Positions 1-9,507 are shown, counted from the stretch's first letter. The stretch: 64,000 nt of DNA from JBNKZU01 sp050301795 (GCA_050301795.1 JBNKZU010000003.1:35229-99228); one strand, 5' to 3'. Notes: a model not told the origin generated them from the letters alone. Numbers and translations are program-made.

Positions 1-2
1 TT

Positions 3-983
3 AAGCTTAATGATCAGATCAGCGGTCGTACTATGGGTGTGCGTGCTGATATGACACCTCAGGTAGCAAGGATTGATGCCCATTGCCTCAATCGCAATGC
101 ACCGACCCGCTTATGCTATCTCGGCACAATTCTTCAAACCCTTCCCGATTGTCACGGTGGAACCCGATCGCCACTTCAGCTTGGTGCTGAGTTATATGGA
201 CACCAAGGCATTGAGAGCGACAGGGAGGTTTTGACACTGATGATCGAGACCCTCAAACGTATCGGATTTCAAACCATCTATCTCGATTTGGGTCATGTTG
301 CAGTTTTTCGCTCATTAGCAAAAAAATCTGGTCTTAATAAGGAGCAGGAGAAGACTCTCTTCGACGCTCTGCAACGTAAATCTGTACCGGATATTGAAGT
401 CTTGCTGGGAGAATGGGGACTAAGCGCAGAGAACAACGAACTGCTGAGTGCGCTTGTCGATCTTAACGGCGATGTTTCTGTTCTGGATAGCGCAACCACC
501 CTTTTTAAAGAGTCTGGATCAGAAGTAAATGATGCGCTTGATCAGCTTAAAACTCTCGCAAGTGATATAGCTGAAATTGATGGGGTTAATATTCATATCG
601 ATTTGGCAGAGCTACGTGGTTACCACTACCATACAGGGCTGGTATTTGCCGCCTATGTTCCAGGGCTGTCTACCGCGATGGCCATTGGTGGTCGTTACGA
701 CAGCATTGGTAAGGTTTTTGGTCGTGCACGTCCGGCAACCGGGTTTAGCCTTGATCTAAAAACCGTATTAGCACAGGTTCCGATGCAAAAGGCTGGGCAA
801 ACCACGTGCATCTTTGCGCCTGATGGCAAAAGCAGCTCGCTAAAAGCGGAGATTGCCGCACTGCGCCAACAGGGTATACGGGTTATTCAGTCACTTCCGG
901 GTCAGCAGGCAACGGCTCAGGAGATGGGATGTAACCAGCAACTTGTTGATGAAGATGGCAAGTGGGTTATTAAAGATTTGTAG
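3..983 (+). CDS. hisZ: ATP phosphoribosyltransferase regulatory subunit HisZ (5' partial)
   Basis: HisZ is a catalytically inactive class II histidyl-tRNA-synthetase paralogue that pairs with short-form HisG in the first step of histidine synthesis. The reading frame is open from base 3, upstream of the first in-window ATG (33), so the gene begins outside the window. The family signature of a Gly-Arg-Thr-Met-Gly-Val-Arg-Ala-Asp stretch followed by TPQVARIDAH is at the left edge. A second conserved block, RGYHYHTGLVFAAYVPG followed by GGRYDSIG, lies near residue 195 counting from ATG 33. The gene precedes purA by 49 bp, the usual hisZ-purA order in gammaproteobacteria such as Pseudomonas. It is distinguished from hisS by the short length and the absence of an anticodon-binding domain. 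Confidence 0.9.
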   Translation, partial: KLNDQISGRTMGVRADMTPQVARIDAHCLNRNAPTRLCYLGTILQTLPDCHGGTRSPLQLGAELYGHQGIESDREVLTLMIETLKRIGFQTIYLDLGHVAVFRSLAKKSGLNKEQEKTLFDALQRKSVPDIEVLLGEWGLSAENNELLSALVDLNGDVSVLDSATTLFKESGSEVNDALDQLKTLASDIAEIDGVNIHIDLAELRGYHYHTGLVFAAYVPGLSTAMAIGGRYDSIGKVFGRARPATGFSLDLKTVLAQVPMQKAGQTTCIFAPDGKSSSLKAEIAALRQQGIRVIQSLPGQQATAQEMGCNQQLVDEDGKWVIKDL

Positions 984-1032
984 TTTTTGTTTTCAATTTC
1001 ACATGTTGTGAATCCTATTTGAGAGTATAGAG

Positions 1033-2343
1033 ATGGGGAAAAATGTAGTCGTTATCGGTACCCAGTGGGGCGACGAAGGTAAGGGTAAGGTTGTCGATCT
1101 GCTAACTGAACAAGCCGATGCGGTTGTTCGTTTTCAGGGTGGACATAATGCCGGCCATACACTGGTAATTGATGGTAAGAAGACCGTACTTCACCTGATC
1201 CCTTCGGGTATTTTGCGTGACGGCGTACAGTGCATGATTGGTAATGGTGTAGTGTTATCACCAGAAGCGTTGCTTGTTGAGCTGGATATGCTTAGTGAGA
1301 GTGGTATTGATGCCGCTAGCCGTATGACCATTAGCGAAGCGTGTACACTCATTCTTCCTTATCACATTGCATTGGATCAGGCGCGCGAGATCAAGCGTGG
1401 TAAAAAAGCGATTGGTACAACGGGTCGTGGTATTGGTCCTGCTTATGAAGACAAGATCTCACGTCGTGGACTGAAGGTTGGCGATATGATGGATGAGGCT
1501 CGTTTTGCAGCTCGTCTTGAAGAGGTGCTGGAGTATCACAACTTTGCGCTTGAGCACTATTTTAAATGCGACACTGTTGATTATCAGAAGACCCTTGATG
1601 AGGGCTTGATGCATGCCGAACGTATGCGTCCGATGGTGGGGGATGTTACCGGTATCCTTCACAAGATGCGTAAAGAGGGCAAGAACATTATGTTTGAAGG
1701 CGCTCAAGGTACGCTGCTTGATATCGATCATGGAACCTATCCTTATGTGACTTCGTCTAATCCTACGGCTGGTGGCGCTGCTACTGGAACGGGTGTTGGT
1801 CCGCGTGATCTCGATTATATTCTCGGCATCACCAAGGCATATACCACCCGTGTTGGTGCTGGTCCTTTCCCGACCGAGCTTTATGATGGTGAAGGATTAA
1901 CCGATGAGATTGGCCACCACATGGCAAAAGAGGGACACGAATTTGGCTCGACCACAGGGCGTGCCCGTCGCTGCGGTTGGTTAGATGCCATTTCACTACG
2001 TCGTTCAGTAGAGTTAAACAGCCTTTCGGGGATCTGCCTTACCAAGCTTGATGTTCTGGATGGGCTTGAGAAGCTTAGAATCGCAACAGGTTATAGAGCC
2101 AACGGCAAAGATCTGGATGTTCCACCGATTGGAGCGGATGCCTACGAGCAGTGTGAACCACAATATATTGAGGTTCCCGGATGGAGTGGCACAACTGTCG
2201 GGTGTCGCACCTATGATGATCTGCCAGATAATGCGAAGGCCTATATTAAAAAGATTGAAGAGGTTGTCGGAGTTCCAGTAGATATCATCTCAACAGGGCC
2301 GGATCGTGATGATACGATTGTTCTTCTCAATCCGTATCATTAA
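1033..2343 (+). CDS. purA: Adenylosuccinate synthetase
   Basis: This enzyme uses GTP to join IMP and aspartate into adenylosuccinate, the first committed step to AMP. The 436-residue length is normal for the family. The N-terminal GDEGKGK loop (residues 13-19) and GGHNAGHT motif hold the expected catalytic Asp14 and His42. The IMP-binding GTTGRGIGPAYEDK block and the C-terminal TTGRARRCGWLD block (GTP/aspartate loop region) are intact. The ATG at 1033 follows a GAGAGTATAGAG purine-rich leader. It probably shares a transcript with hisZ, and a strong hairpin plus T-run ends it at about 2385-2412. Confidence 0.97.
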   Translation: MGKNVVVIGTQWGDEGKGKVVDLLTEQADAVVRFQGGHNAGHTLVIDGKKTVLHLIPSGILRDGVQCMIGNGVVLSPEALLVELDMLSESGIDAASRMTISEACTLILPYHIALDQAREIKRGKKAIGTTGRGIGPAYEDKISRRGLKVGDMMDEARFAARLEEVLEYHNFALEHYFKCDTVDYQKTLDEGLMHAERMRPMVGDVTGILHKMRKEGKNIMFEGAQGTLLDIDHGTYPYVTSSNPTAGGAATGTGVGPRDLDYILGITKAYTTRVGAGPFPTELYDGEGLTDEIGHHMAKEGHEFGSTTGRARRCGWLDAISLRRSVELNSLSGICLTKLDVLDGLEKLRIATGYRANGKDLDVPPIGADAYEQCEPQYIEVPGWSGTTVGCRTYDDLPDNAKAYIKKIEEVVGVPVDIISTGPDRDDTIVLLNPYH

Positions 2344-2384
2344 TACATCCCTGTTCATCAACTGATGAGACAGTAATAATAGAG

Positions 2385-2412
2385 GGGTCAACCGTGGTTG
2401 ACCCTTTTTTTT
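2385..2412 (+). terminator. Intrinsic terminator after purA
   Basis: A 9-bp perfect inverted repeat (GGGTCAACC at 2385-2393 and GGTTGACCC at 2396-2404) is followed directly by a run of T residues. It lies 40 bp downstream of the purA stop codon on the same strand. Confidence 0.85.
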
Positions 2413-2494
2413 TGTGAATAGTGATTCGTCAGGAGGATAGCCATTCGCCTCCAACGGATGCTGAAGAATGTAATCGACAAAATGAGATCATAAA

Positions 2495-4000
2495 GTGCCT
2501 TTAAACAGAGAACAGCCTGAAACAATCATTCCCAAAGGCGATTGGGATTACGACGTCGCGGTGATAGGCGCTGGGCCTGGTGGTGAGGATTGTGCACGGG
2601 ACTTGGCAGGGTACGGGCTAAAGGTGGCCTTAATTAATGATTCACCCCTTCCAGGTGGTGAATGCCTGTGGCGTGGCTGTATTCCATCAAAGATCTGGCG
2701 TGCTGCTGCAGATCGTATTCGTGATCGAGCGCATGATGCTGAGCTAGGTGTAAATGGAACCACAGGTTCTTCGCTTGATTGGTCAATACTGGACAGTCGG
2801 CGACGAGCGATCCTTGAAGAGCGTGGGCAAATGGCACTGAATGCCGATAAAGGCATGAAAATCGATTTCATACACGGTTTTGCATCGTATATTGATGATC
2901 ACACCCTGAATATTGACAAGCGTGGTAATAGTGAAGATCCCTACAGCCGTGCGGTTCAGGATGGTGAAGCGTCGTCATCTCAAATCAGTTTTGGTGCCTC
3001 AGTTATTGCCACAGGTGCACCACCGTTTATTCCTTCGATAGATGGCATCGCAGATGCGATAGCCAGCGGCAGAGTCCTTACCTCAGATACTATTTGGAAC
3101 CTAAGCGCCAAACCAGAGCGACTTGGCATTATAGGTGGTGGCGCAATCGGTATGGAGATGGCGCAGATCTTCCAAGACTTTGGTAGCGAAGTTGTATTGC
3201 TAGAAGGCAATACTCAAATCCTTGCTGAGGTTGAGGCCGAAGTCGCGCGAAATGTAACCAAGGTTTTGAATGATGATCCAAACCTGACGATCCATACCTC
3301 AGTGAAGGTGAAAGCCATTGCTAATGATTCGAGCGGTGTCACCATACACTGGAGTGATCCTAGTGAAGAACCTCATCACTACACGTGTGATTACCTCTTA
3401 ATGGCGACGGGTAAACGTCCTAAGCTTGATGGCTTAAACCTGGATAAAGCGGGTATTGAGATTGAAGGGAAGGTGATAAAAGTGGACGATCAGTGCCAAA
3501 CATCGGTTGCACATATCTACGCCGTTGGCGATGTGGTTGGCGGATTAATGTTGGCACATACCGCAGCGCAGCAGGGTCGGGTAGCCGCTGCAAGTATTCT
3601 CGGTCACAATAATCGCTACCAGCAACATAAAGATAGTGGTGTTATCTTTACGAGGCCACAGGCCGGGTTTGTTGGTCTCTCCATGGCGCAGGCCAAGGAG
3701 CAGGGGATTAATGCTGCGGAGGTTAAGGTGCCATTGAAGGTGGACGCCAAAGCGATGATTACTGGTGAAACAGAGGGTGTGATCAAGATAGTTGCAGATA
3801 AACAGAGTCATAAAATTATCGGCGTTCATCTTCTTGCAGATCATGTGGATACCCTCATTGGTGAAGCGGTGATGATGGTGAACAGCGAATTAACGCTTGA
3901 GCAGGTTGCTGATGCCATTCATCCTCATCCCACACAAACAGAGATCTTCGGTGATTTAGCGCGACGCCTATTATCAAGATTACGTCGTAGCCGGAAGTAA
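2495..4000 (+). CDS. FAD-dependent pyridine nucleotide-disulfide oxidoreductase (dihydrolipoamide dehydrogenase/MerA-like)
   Basis: A 501-residue flavoprotein of the dihydrolipoamide dehydrogenase/mercuric reductase/glutathione reductase family. The FAD-binding GxGxxG is at residues 25-30. The redox-active pair is GGECLWRGCIPSK with Cys57 and Cys62. A second Rossmann motif for NAD(P) (GGGAIGMEMAQ) is near residue 215, an FAD contact (YAVGDVVGG) near 345, and the dimer-interface HPHPTQTE supplies the catalytic His near 478. Translation starts at GTG 2495. The usual GG(T/S)CLNxGC has become GGECLWRGC, so the disulfide substrate is probably not lipoamide of a standard complex. No E2/E3 partner genes are adjacent. 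The substrate is unknown. Confidence 0.75.
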   Translation: MPLNREQPETIIPKGDWDYDVAVIGAGPGGEDCARDLAGYGLKVALINDSPLPGGECLWRGCIPSKIWRAAADRIRDRAHDAELGVNGTTGSSLDWSILDSRRRAILEERGQMALNADKGMKIDFIHGFASYIDDHTLNIDKRGNSEDPYSRAVQDGEASSSQISFGASVIATGAPPFIPSIDGIADAIASGRVLTSDTIWNLSAKPERLGIIGGGAIGMEMAQIFQDFGSEVVLLEGNTQILAEVEAEVARNVTKVLNDDPNLTIHTSVKVKAIANDSSGVTIHWSDPSEEPHHYTCDYLLMATGKRPKLDGLNLDKAGIEIEGKVIKVDDQCQTSVAHIYAVGDVVGGLMLAHTAAQQGRVAAASILGHNNRYQQHKDSGVIFTRPQAGFVGLSMAQAKEQGINAAEVKVPLKVDAKAMITGETEGVIKIVADKQSHKIIGVHLLADHVDTLIGEAVMMVNSELTLEQVADAIHPHPTQTEIFGDLARRLLSRLRRSRK

Positions 4001-4010
4001 AGGGCTGCGG

Positions 4011-5069
4011 TTATCGGATAGGTGGTTCTTCACGGCTGGACTGGTTTATATCACTCTCGTGTGGTGATAGCTCATTCTGAAAGATTTCGACATTACCCGC
4101 GACTTCATTAATATCTTCAAACCTCGCAATATGAAATAGTGCTTCGCCTTCATACACCAGTGGAATCTCGGTACAGCCAATAATGATTCCAGAGACAGAT
4201 GCAATTACCTCAACCTCCTCAGAGTCATTCGGGTCATTGATCAGGCCAAGAACATCACCTCGTTTAACTCGACAACCGTTGGAAGTAATCTTTCTCAGAA
4301 GCCCACTCTCCGGTGCTCTAATCCATGTGCTGGAACGCGCAATAAACGGCTCATAGGAGGCGTGTTTTTTACTTCGTGATGGCGGCAGCATTCCCAATTC
4401 CCGCATAACCTGGATGATACCCTTAACCCCCGCCCGGATTGACAGTTCGTTATATCTTAAGGCCTCTCCAGCCTCGTAAAGCAGCATCGGAATGCCGTTG
4501 GTCGATGCGGCTTCACGTAACGAGCCATCCCTTAAATTGGAATTGATTAATACTGGAACTCCAAACGAATGAGCCAGATGTGCTGTTTCAGGATCATCAA
4601 GATTGGCGCGGATCTGAGGTAGATTGTTACGATGGATCGCCCCGGTATGGAGGTCGATGCCATGAGTACAGTTATCAACAATCTCAGACATAAAAAGATG
4701 AGCAAGTCTCGCCGCCATCGAACCTTTTGCCGATCCTGGAAAAGAGCGATTGAGATCACGACGATCGGGTAAGTATCGGGTTTGATGGATAAGGCCATAA
4801 ACATTCACAATCGGAACCGCGATAAGTGTACCGCGTAGGCGTTTAAGTGCAGGGTGTTTGAGTATTCGTCGAATAATCTCAATGCCGTTGATCTCATCGC
4901 CATGAATTGCCGCATTAACGAACAGACGTGCGCCCTCTTTTTTACCGCGAATGACATGCACCGGCATATTAAGGGTTGAGTTTACATAAAGGAGAGGTAG
5001 TGCCAGTTCGATGATCTGGTTGCTTCCTGGTTTGATGGTCTCACCACCGATAATCAACTCATGAGGCAC
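4011..5069 (-). CDS. Succinylglutamate desuccinylase/aspartoacylase family protein
   Basis: A zinc carboxypeptidase-like (M14-clan) hydrolase of the AstE/AspA family, 352 residues. The first zinc ligands are in AAIHGDE (His56, Glu59). A later DLHTGA supplies the third histidine region, and LLYEAGE carries the expected general-base Glu. The C-terminal third (STWIRAPESG to LFHIARF) looks like the beta-barrel/biotinyl-lipoyl-like domain found in this family. It starts 3 bp after the rimK stop and so belongs to the RimB-RimK transcript. In that setting it may trim or process amino-acid additions rather than act in arginine catabolism. That role is an inference from position; no ast genes are nearby. 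Confidence 0.8.
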   Translation of the reverse strand: MPHELIIGGETIKPGSNQIIELALPLLYVNSTLNMPVHVIRGKKEGARLFVNAAIHGDEINGIEIIRRILKHPALKRLRGTLIAVPIVNVYGLIHQTRYLPDRRDLNRSFPGSAKGSMAARLAHLFMSEIVDNCTHGIDLHTGAIHRNNLPQIRANLDDPETAHLAHSFGVPVLINSNLRDGSLREAASTNGIPMLLYEAGEALRYNELSIRAGVKGIIQVMRELGMLPPSRSKKHASYEPFIARSSTWIRAPESGLLRKITSNGCRVKRGDVLGLINDPNDSEEVEVIASVSGIIIGCTEIPLVYEGEALFHIARFEDINEVAGNVEIFQNELSPHESDINQSSREEPPIR

Positions 5070-5072
5070 GAA

Positions 5073-5993
5073 CTATCCTCTACCACGTGTTTTTGATCGT
5101 GAAGCTCGATTTTGAACTGCGGACACTCGTTTTTCGAGGTGTTGAATAATAGTGACGGCGACATCTTTTTTGCTGGCACTTTCAATACCTTCAAGCCCCG
5201 GTGATGAGTTGACCTCCATCACTACAGGTCCATGATTAGAACGTAGAATATCAACACCACAAACCTCCAGCCCCATGATCCTGGCAGCACGTACAGCGGT
5301 TGAACGCTCTTCAGGCGTTAAACGAACCAGTGTCGCACTGCCGCCGCGATGAAGATTAGAGCGGAATTCACCCTCAGGACCTTGGCGCTTCATCGCTGCC
5401 ACAACCCGATCGCCTACGACAAAACAGCGAATATCTGAACCACCAGCCTCTTTAATGAACTCTTGCACCATAATATTGGCTTTTAATCCCATAAACGCCT
5501 GAACAACACTTTCAGCTGCTTTATTCGTTTCGGCAAGAACAACCCCGATGCCCTGGGTTCCTTCAAGCAACTTAATCACTAGCGGTGCCCCTCCAACTTC
5601 GCGGAGCAGATCCTGAATATCGTCAGGATTATGGGCAAAACCGGTCACCGGCATACCAATTCCTTTACGAGCAAGTAACTGAGCAGAGCGCAGTTTGTCA
5701 CGTGAGCGGGTAACCGCAACCGACTCATTTAATGGAAAGACATTCATCATCTCAAACTGTCGTAAAACCGCGGTGCCATAAAAGGTGACCGATGCGCCGA
5801 TTCGAGGGATCACTGCATCAAAATTTTCGAGGATCTCCCCTCGATAATGGATGCTTGGTTTGAGTGAGGTGATATTCATATAGCAACGCAATACATCGAT
5901 CACCCTCACAGAATGACCACGAGATTCAGCCGCCTCGACCAGGCGACGAGTGGAATAGAGCTTTTTATTTCGAGATAGAATCGCGATTTTCAT
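5073..5993 (-). CDS. rimK: RimK-type alpha-L-glutamate ligase (ribosomal protein S6 modification)
   Basis: An ATP-grasp ligase of 306 residues that adds glutamate residues to the C terminus of ribosomal protein S6 in characterised members. The family features are visible: the N-terminal MKIAILSRNKKLYSTRRLVEAA block, the ATP-binding PLVIKLLEGTQGIGV segment, the IRCFVVGDRVVAAMKRQ segment, and the metal-binding VCGVDILR/VVMEVNSSPG end. Its ATG overlaps the stop of the upstream protease-like gene by 4 bp (ATGA), so translation is probably coupled. Confidence 0.93.
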   Translation of the reverse strand: MKIAILSRNKKLYSTRRLVEAAESRGHSVRVIDVLRCYMNITSLKPSIHYRGEILENFDAVIPRIGASVTFYGTAVLRQFEMMNVFPLNESVAVTRSRDKLRSAQLLARKGIGMPVTGFAHNPDDIQDLLREVGGAPLVIKLLEGTQGIGVVLAETNKAAESVVQAFMGLKANIMVQEFIKEAGGSDIRCFVVGDRVVAAMKRQGPEGEFRSNLHRGGSATLVRLTPEERSTAVRAARIMGLEVCGVDILRSNHGPVVMEVNSSPGLEGIESASKKDVAVTIIQHLEKRVSAVQNRASRSKTRGRG

Positions 5994-6478
5994 AATGAGG
6001 ATCCTGATAATTCGATCTGAGTTTCCTTGATTATCGGCGCATGTTTACCCTGAAGGTAGGACGCTGCGGGATCAACAATAAACCGTTGGTTCATCGCGGT
6101 ACGTCCGAGCAACATCCGGAAATTCATGCTGTCACGATCTGTTAATGTCATCTCGGCAGACCATTGTTGCTGCCCTAACACGAATATCGTTTCAATAACA
6201 TATCGCTCTTCCCTGTGACCGCCTGAGTCGGAGACAAGACGCCGATCCTTCAGTGGAGCTTCACATTCAATTGTGACATCAATATTGTCCTGCTCAGGAT
6301 GAACACCAAATCTTACCCATGTTTGACCATCTTTCTCAAAAGGCTCAATAAAATAGGCGTGTAGAGCAGAAGTGCGAGCACCCGTATCGACCTTTGCCTT
6401 GATCGCTGGGATATTAAGTTCAGGGAGACTCAGCCATTCGCGCCAGCCAAGTACGTTACGAGATGATTGAGTATTCAT
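5990..6478 (-). CDS. rimB: RimB-like retropepsin-fold protease (PF05618)
   Basis: A 162-residue member of the family annotated as ATP-dependent zinc protease but carrying a retropepsin-type active site. KVDTGARTSALHA places the catalytic Asp at residue 31 in the DTGA motif, and MLLGRTAM near residue 123 matches the conserved second motif. In Pseudomonas a homologue is encoded with RimK and acts on glutamated S6. It is the first gene of the minus-strand trio rimB-rimK-astE-like, with a 4-bp overlap into rimK. Confidence 0.85.
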   Translation of the reverse strand: MNTQSSRNVLGWREWLSLPELNIPAIKAKVDTGARTSALHAYFIEPFEKDGQTWVRFGVHPEQDNIDVTIECEAPLKDRRLVSDSGGHREERYVIETIFVLGQQQWSAEMTLTDRDSMNFRMLLGRTAMNQRFIVDPAASYLQGKHAPIIKETQIELSGSSL

Positions 6479-6538
6479 AATGGAGACATTGTATAGGATA
6501 TTTTTGCAATGTGGATAGTTTAACGACTGTGTTCATAA

Positions 6539-8218
6539 TCATTTAATCGCCCACTTAAGAACCTGTTCCCAATGACTCTCGATAACGGAGAGATGTCCTC
6601 CGTCTTTAACCAGTTCAAATGTTGAGCCATCTATGAGGTGATGCAACCTGTGTGCAAAACTAACCGGCATATGTTTATCCAGCACGCCATGAATAATTTT
6701 TGTTTCAGCATTGATATTCTCCAGTGAGAAGCCCCACTGAGATGTGATCTGTATTAGCTCATAGAGAAAGGTTGGACGATTACCCCGGGTCAGATTCATA
6801 AATCCTTTCTGAACATCTGACTGTGTTTTCAGATCCCCCAAAATTTTCTGATCAATGGCGGGTAGTTGTTGAACAATCTTTGGCAGGTAGTTTCGTAGGT
6901 CTTTCAAAAATCCTCTAACCAGTACGTTTCCACATTCCAGCAGTATTTCCGGATTGATATAGGCTAGCTTCATAAAGTTCTGATAGACAGGAAATATTTC
7001 GGAAAAATCTTTTAAACTCTTAACAGGTGCGATCGGGGAAATAAGCCCCAGCTTGTGAACTCTGTTTTTTAATAATGCTGCTGTAGCCATAGCATACGGA
7101 GCTCCAAGACCGTACCCAACCACCGAGAATTGATCAATGTTCAGTTTGTCCAAAACTTGTTCGATATCATACGCAATATCTGACACCCTTCTGTGCGACA
7201 GGCTTTCAGGAAACGGAGAGGAGCCACCCTGTCCCGGTCTGTTTGCAACAATTAACTGACAATCTGCCAGGGGATTATAGATATTACCAACTGCAGCACC
7301 GCTTAAGTTTCGAAAGAACAACACCGGTTTTGCCTGTTCATTTCCCAGAGTACGCACCTCCATTAGTCGCTTATCACGCAGGGTAACAACCTTGCGAACC
7401 CCGTACTCTCTGATTGTTAACATCCCTTTATGAACACCTTCGATAGTTGTTTCACTTCGCGAGATGACTGCCGGATGGGTAAAAACCTTGCGGATAAAAT
7501 CTGACTGGGAGTGGCTTTCACTCTTTTTCATCACTGATTTCATCTGGGTACGAACTGTATTAATTGATACCCCGGCATCATTTGCAGCCTCATCCAGTGT
7601 CATGCCAGTGACTATACGTGTTGCAAGAACTGCCTCTGCGGGTGTCAGGGAATATATCTTGCGAATGATCTTTTCAAGTTTTATGGAGGTATAGCTCATT
7701 GAGCTCATCAAAATCAGAACCAGTGGTGCTGACTGCTCTTCTATAGGCAGGAGATAGAAGCGTGTTTGACCCTGTTCAAAACTGACACCCTCTTTGGAAG
7801 AGGTGGCGCAGTTAAATATTTCCTGTCTGATTTTTCGTTGAAACTGATTGTCAGAGCTAGCGAAATATCCATCCTTTATTTGTAGATGGGCGTGATAATG
7901 AATAAACGAGTTCGCTTCCTCATTCATCTGCATCACTTTTGATGAGGTGTTGACCAGTAGCGCCGAAACGCGCAGAGCATCAAGCATACTTTTAGAGGTG
8001 TTACGCTCCTCCTCAAGCGCATCCATTTGCCTTGCAAGGGCATCAAATCTTGTTAGACGAGTGCGCAATAACGGCTGTTGCGAAATATCTGGGGTATTGA
8101 CTAATAATGAGAGTAGTTTGAACCAGGATCTCCCGCTGAGAACGCTATCAAGCAGCAGGTCGTCTAGTTCAATAATTTGCGCTGAAGTAGCGTCGTTGAG
8201 CGATGCAATCTGATTCAT
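6539..8218 (-). CDS. LuxR-type HTH protein fused to an alpha/beta-hydrolase-like domain lacking the nucleophile Ser
   Basis: A 559-residue cytoplasmic protein with no signal peptide. Residues 1-180 form a poorly conserved, partly helical sensor-like region. Residues 189-245 (SLTPAEAVLATRIVTGMTLD then AGVSINTVRTQMKSVMKK) are a typical LuxR/GerE helix-turn-helix. Residues 290-559 are an alpha/beta-hydrolase fold: the oxyanion-side NRPGQGGSS at 326-334, the nucleophile elbow VVGYGLGAPYA with Gly370 where Ser is expected, Asp514 in GVLDKHMP and His542 in DGGHLSV. Loss of the nucleophile suggests ligand binding rather than hydrolysis. It is transcribed divergently from a lipoprotein gene. Target genes cannot be told from the window. 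Confidence 0.75.
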   Translation of the reverse strand: MNQIASLNDATSAQIIELDDLLLDSVLSGRSWFKLLSLLVNTPDISQQPLLRTRLTRFDALARQMDALEEERNTSKSMLDALRVSALLVNTSSKVMQMNEEANSFIHYHAHLQIKDGYFASSDNQFQRKIRQEIFNCATSSKEGVSFEQGQTRFYLLPIEEQSAPLVLILMSSMSYTSIKLEKIIRKIYSLTPAEAVLATRIVTGMTLDEAANDAGVSINTVRTQMKSVMKKSESHSQSDFIRKVFTHPAVISRSETTIEGVHKGMLTIREYGVRKVVTLRDKRLMEVRTLGNEQAKPVLFFRNLSGAAVGNIYNPLADCQLIVANRPGQGGSSPFPESLSHRRVSDIAYDIEQVLDKLNIDQFSVVGYGLGAPYAMATAALLKNRVHKLGLISPIAPVKSLKDFSEIFPVYQNFMKLAYINPEILLECGNVLVRGFLKDLRNYLPKIVQQLPAIDQKILGDLKTQSDVQKGFMNLTRGNRPTFLYELIQITSQWGFSLENINAETKIIHGVLDKHMPVSFAHRLHHLIDGSTFELVKDGGHLSVIESHWEQVLKWAIK

Positions 8219-8325
8219 ATTGGATGGTAGTCTCAGGATTTATAACCCAAATGGGTGATGATTTGATACATGCTACCACTCTATTATCGTTGCGCGAATA
8301 ATTTTTAATAACCAGAGCCCCTATC

Positions 8326-9489
8326 ATGAAAAAAATAATAATGTTTGTAATCTCCTCGCTTTTTCTTACCCTCGGCGGATGTCTGTCAGATGATAGTGAA
8401 TCAACCACTCCGGCTGTCACCTTTGTCGCGGTTGATCCCTATATTGAGGGCGCCAGATTCTGCGAAGACATTAATAAAAATGGTCAGTGTGATAGTGGAG
8501 AACAGCTATCGACCGCCTCAAACGCATCGGGGCAATTCAGCTTCAGTAATGATCTGGCAGCAGGGGCTATTGTCATCACGGATCCCACCTCGATGGGTAC
8601 TCACAATGGTCAAGCGTATGAGCTCCAGATGCAGGTCGATACAGCAACATTCAATAACAACATCATTACCCCATTAACAACATTTGCTAACAATAAAGGT
8701 TTGCAGATTGGTGAATTAAAGGATCTTTTGATTGCCGCCGGACTTACCACTGTGCTTGAATCTGATCTGACTGTTGATCCGGTCGCAGAACTAAACACGA
8801 TTACCACGGGTAGTGAAAGCAATACCGATACTGTTTTCAGACGACTCCATGCCTCGATTGCTGTTTATGGTTTTCTGAGATTACTCGAAGAGTCATCTGC
8901 TCTAAAGCTTCTGACGCATGATGAAATCTTGGCAAGCGGGAAAATAACCGGGTACTGGTATCAGGGTGTTAATGAAGGGATTAACCAGATACTCACTGCA
9001 ATGGTAACCAACATCTCAACAACACTTAACACGACCTATTACTCATTAATAAAAAATCAGCTCTCGGCTTTGAATGGTGCATTTGTTGCTGCGGGGGTTA
9101 GTGCGCCGACCATTGATGCATCAATGATTGTTGATACGGCGATGGTTGTTATGGAGATGCTGGTGGATAAGGGTGCTTCAGTGTGTAATTCAACGGGTGG
9201 AGACTATAACAGCGCACTGACATCCATTAATACCATTATCTCGGATAGTGGATTTAGCAACGCCATTCAATCTGTAGCCATTCGTCGTATGATGGGAAAA
9301 TACAGAAGCAACTTTGAGGCATTGCAGTCCCGGATGAATCTGGGATTTGGATCTGGTAGTTATACCAATGGTTGGTCTGGGGGTACGATCACTTTTGGCG
9401 GCATCGGTCATGATATGGATGCAGGCCTTGCGTGTAGCAGTGGCTATCCGACTATTGATGAAAATCTTAGTGTCGGGTGTGCTTTATAA
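8326..9489 (+). CDS. Predicted outer-membrane or secreted lipoprotein
   Basis: A 387-residue protein with a clear lipoprotein signal: Lys-rich N terminus, hydrophobic core and a lipobox ending LTLGGC (Cys at 19). After the low-complexity DDSESTTPA linker comes a VDPYIEGARFCEDINKNGQCDSGE segment. Its DINKNGQCD stretch looks like a Ca-binding loop of the kind found at the start of many secreted marine gammaproteobacterial lipoproteins. The rest is helical with no recognised domain. Four further Cys residues lie in the C-terminal half. It is divergent from the HTH/hydrolase gene across a 107-bp gap that may hold both promoters. Function unknown. Confidence 0.7.
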   Translation: MKKIIMFVISSLFLTLGGCLSDDSESTTPAVTFVAVDPYIEGARFCEDINKNGQCDSGEQLSTASNASGQFSFSNDLAAGAIVITDPTSMGTHNGQAYELQMQVDTATFNNNIITPLTTFANNKGLQIGELKDLLIAAGLTTVLESDLTVDPVAELNTITTGSESNTDTVFRRLHASIAVYGFLRLLEESSALKLLTHDEILASGKITGYWYQGVNEGINQILTAMVTNISTTLNTTYYSLIKNQLSALNGAFVAAGVSAPTIDASMIVDTAMVVMEMLVDKGASVCNSTGGDYNSALTSINTIISDSGFSNAIQSVAIRRMMGKYRSNFEALQSRMNLGFGSGSYTNGWSGGTITFGGIGHDMDAGLACSSGYPTIDENLSVGCAL

Positions 9490-9507
9490 CGATCTAGCTG
9501 GGTTAAT

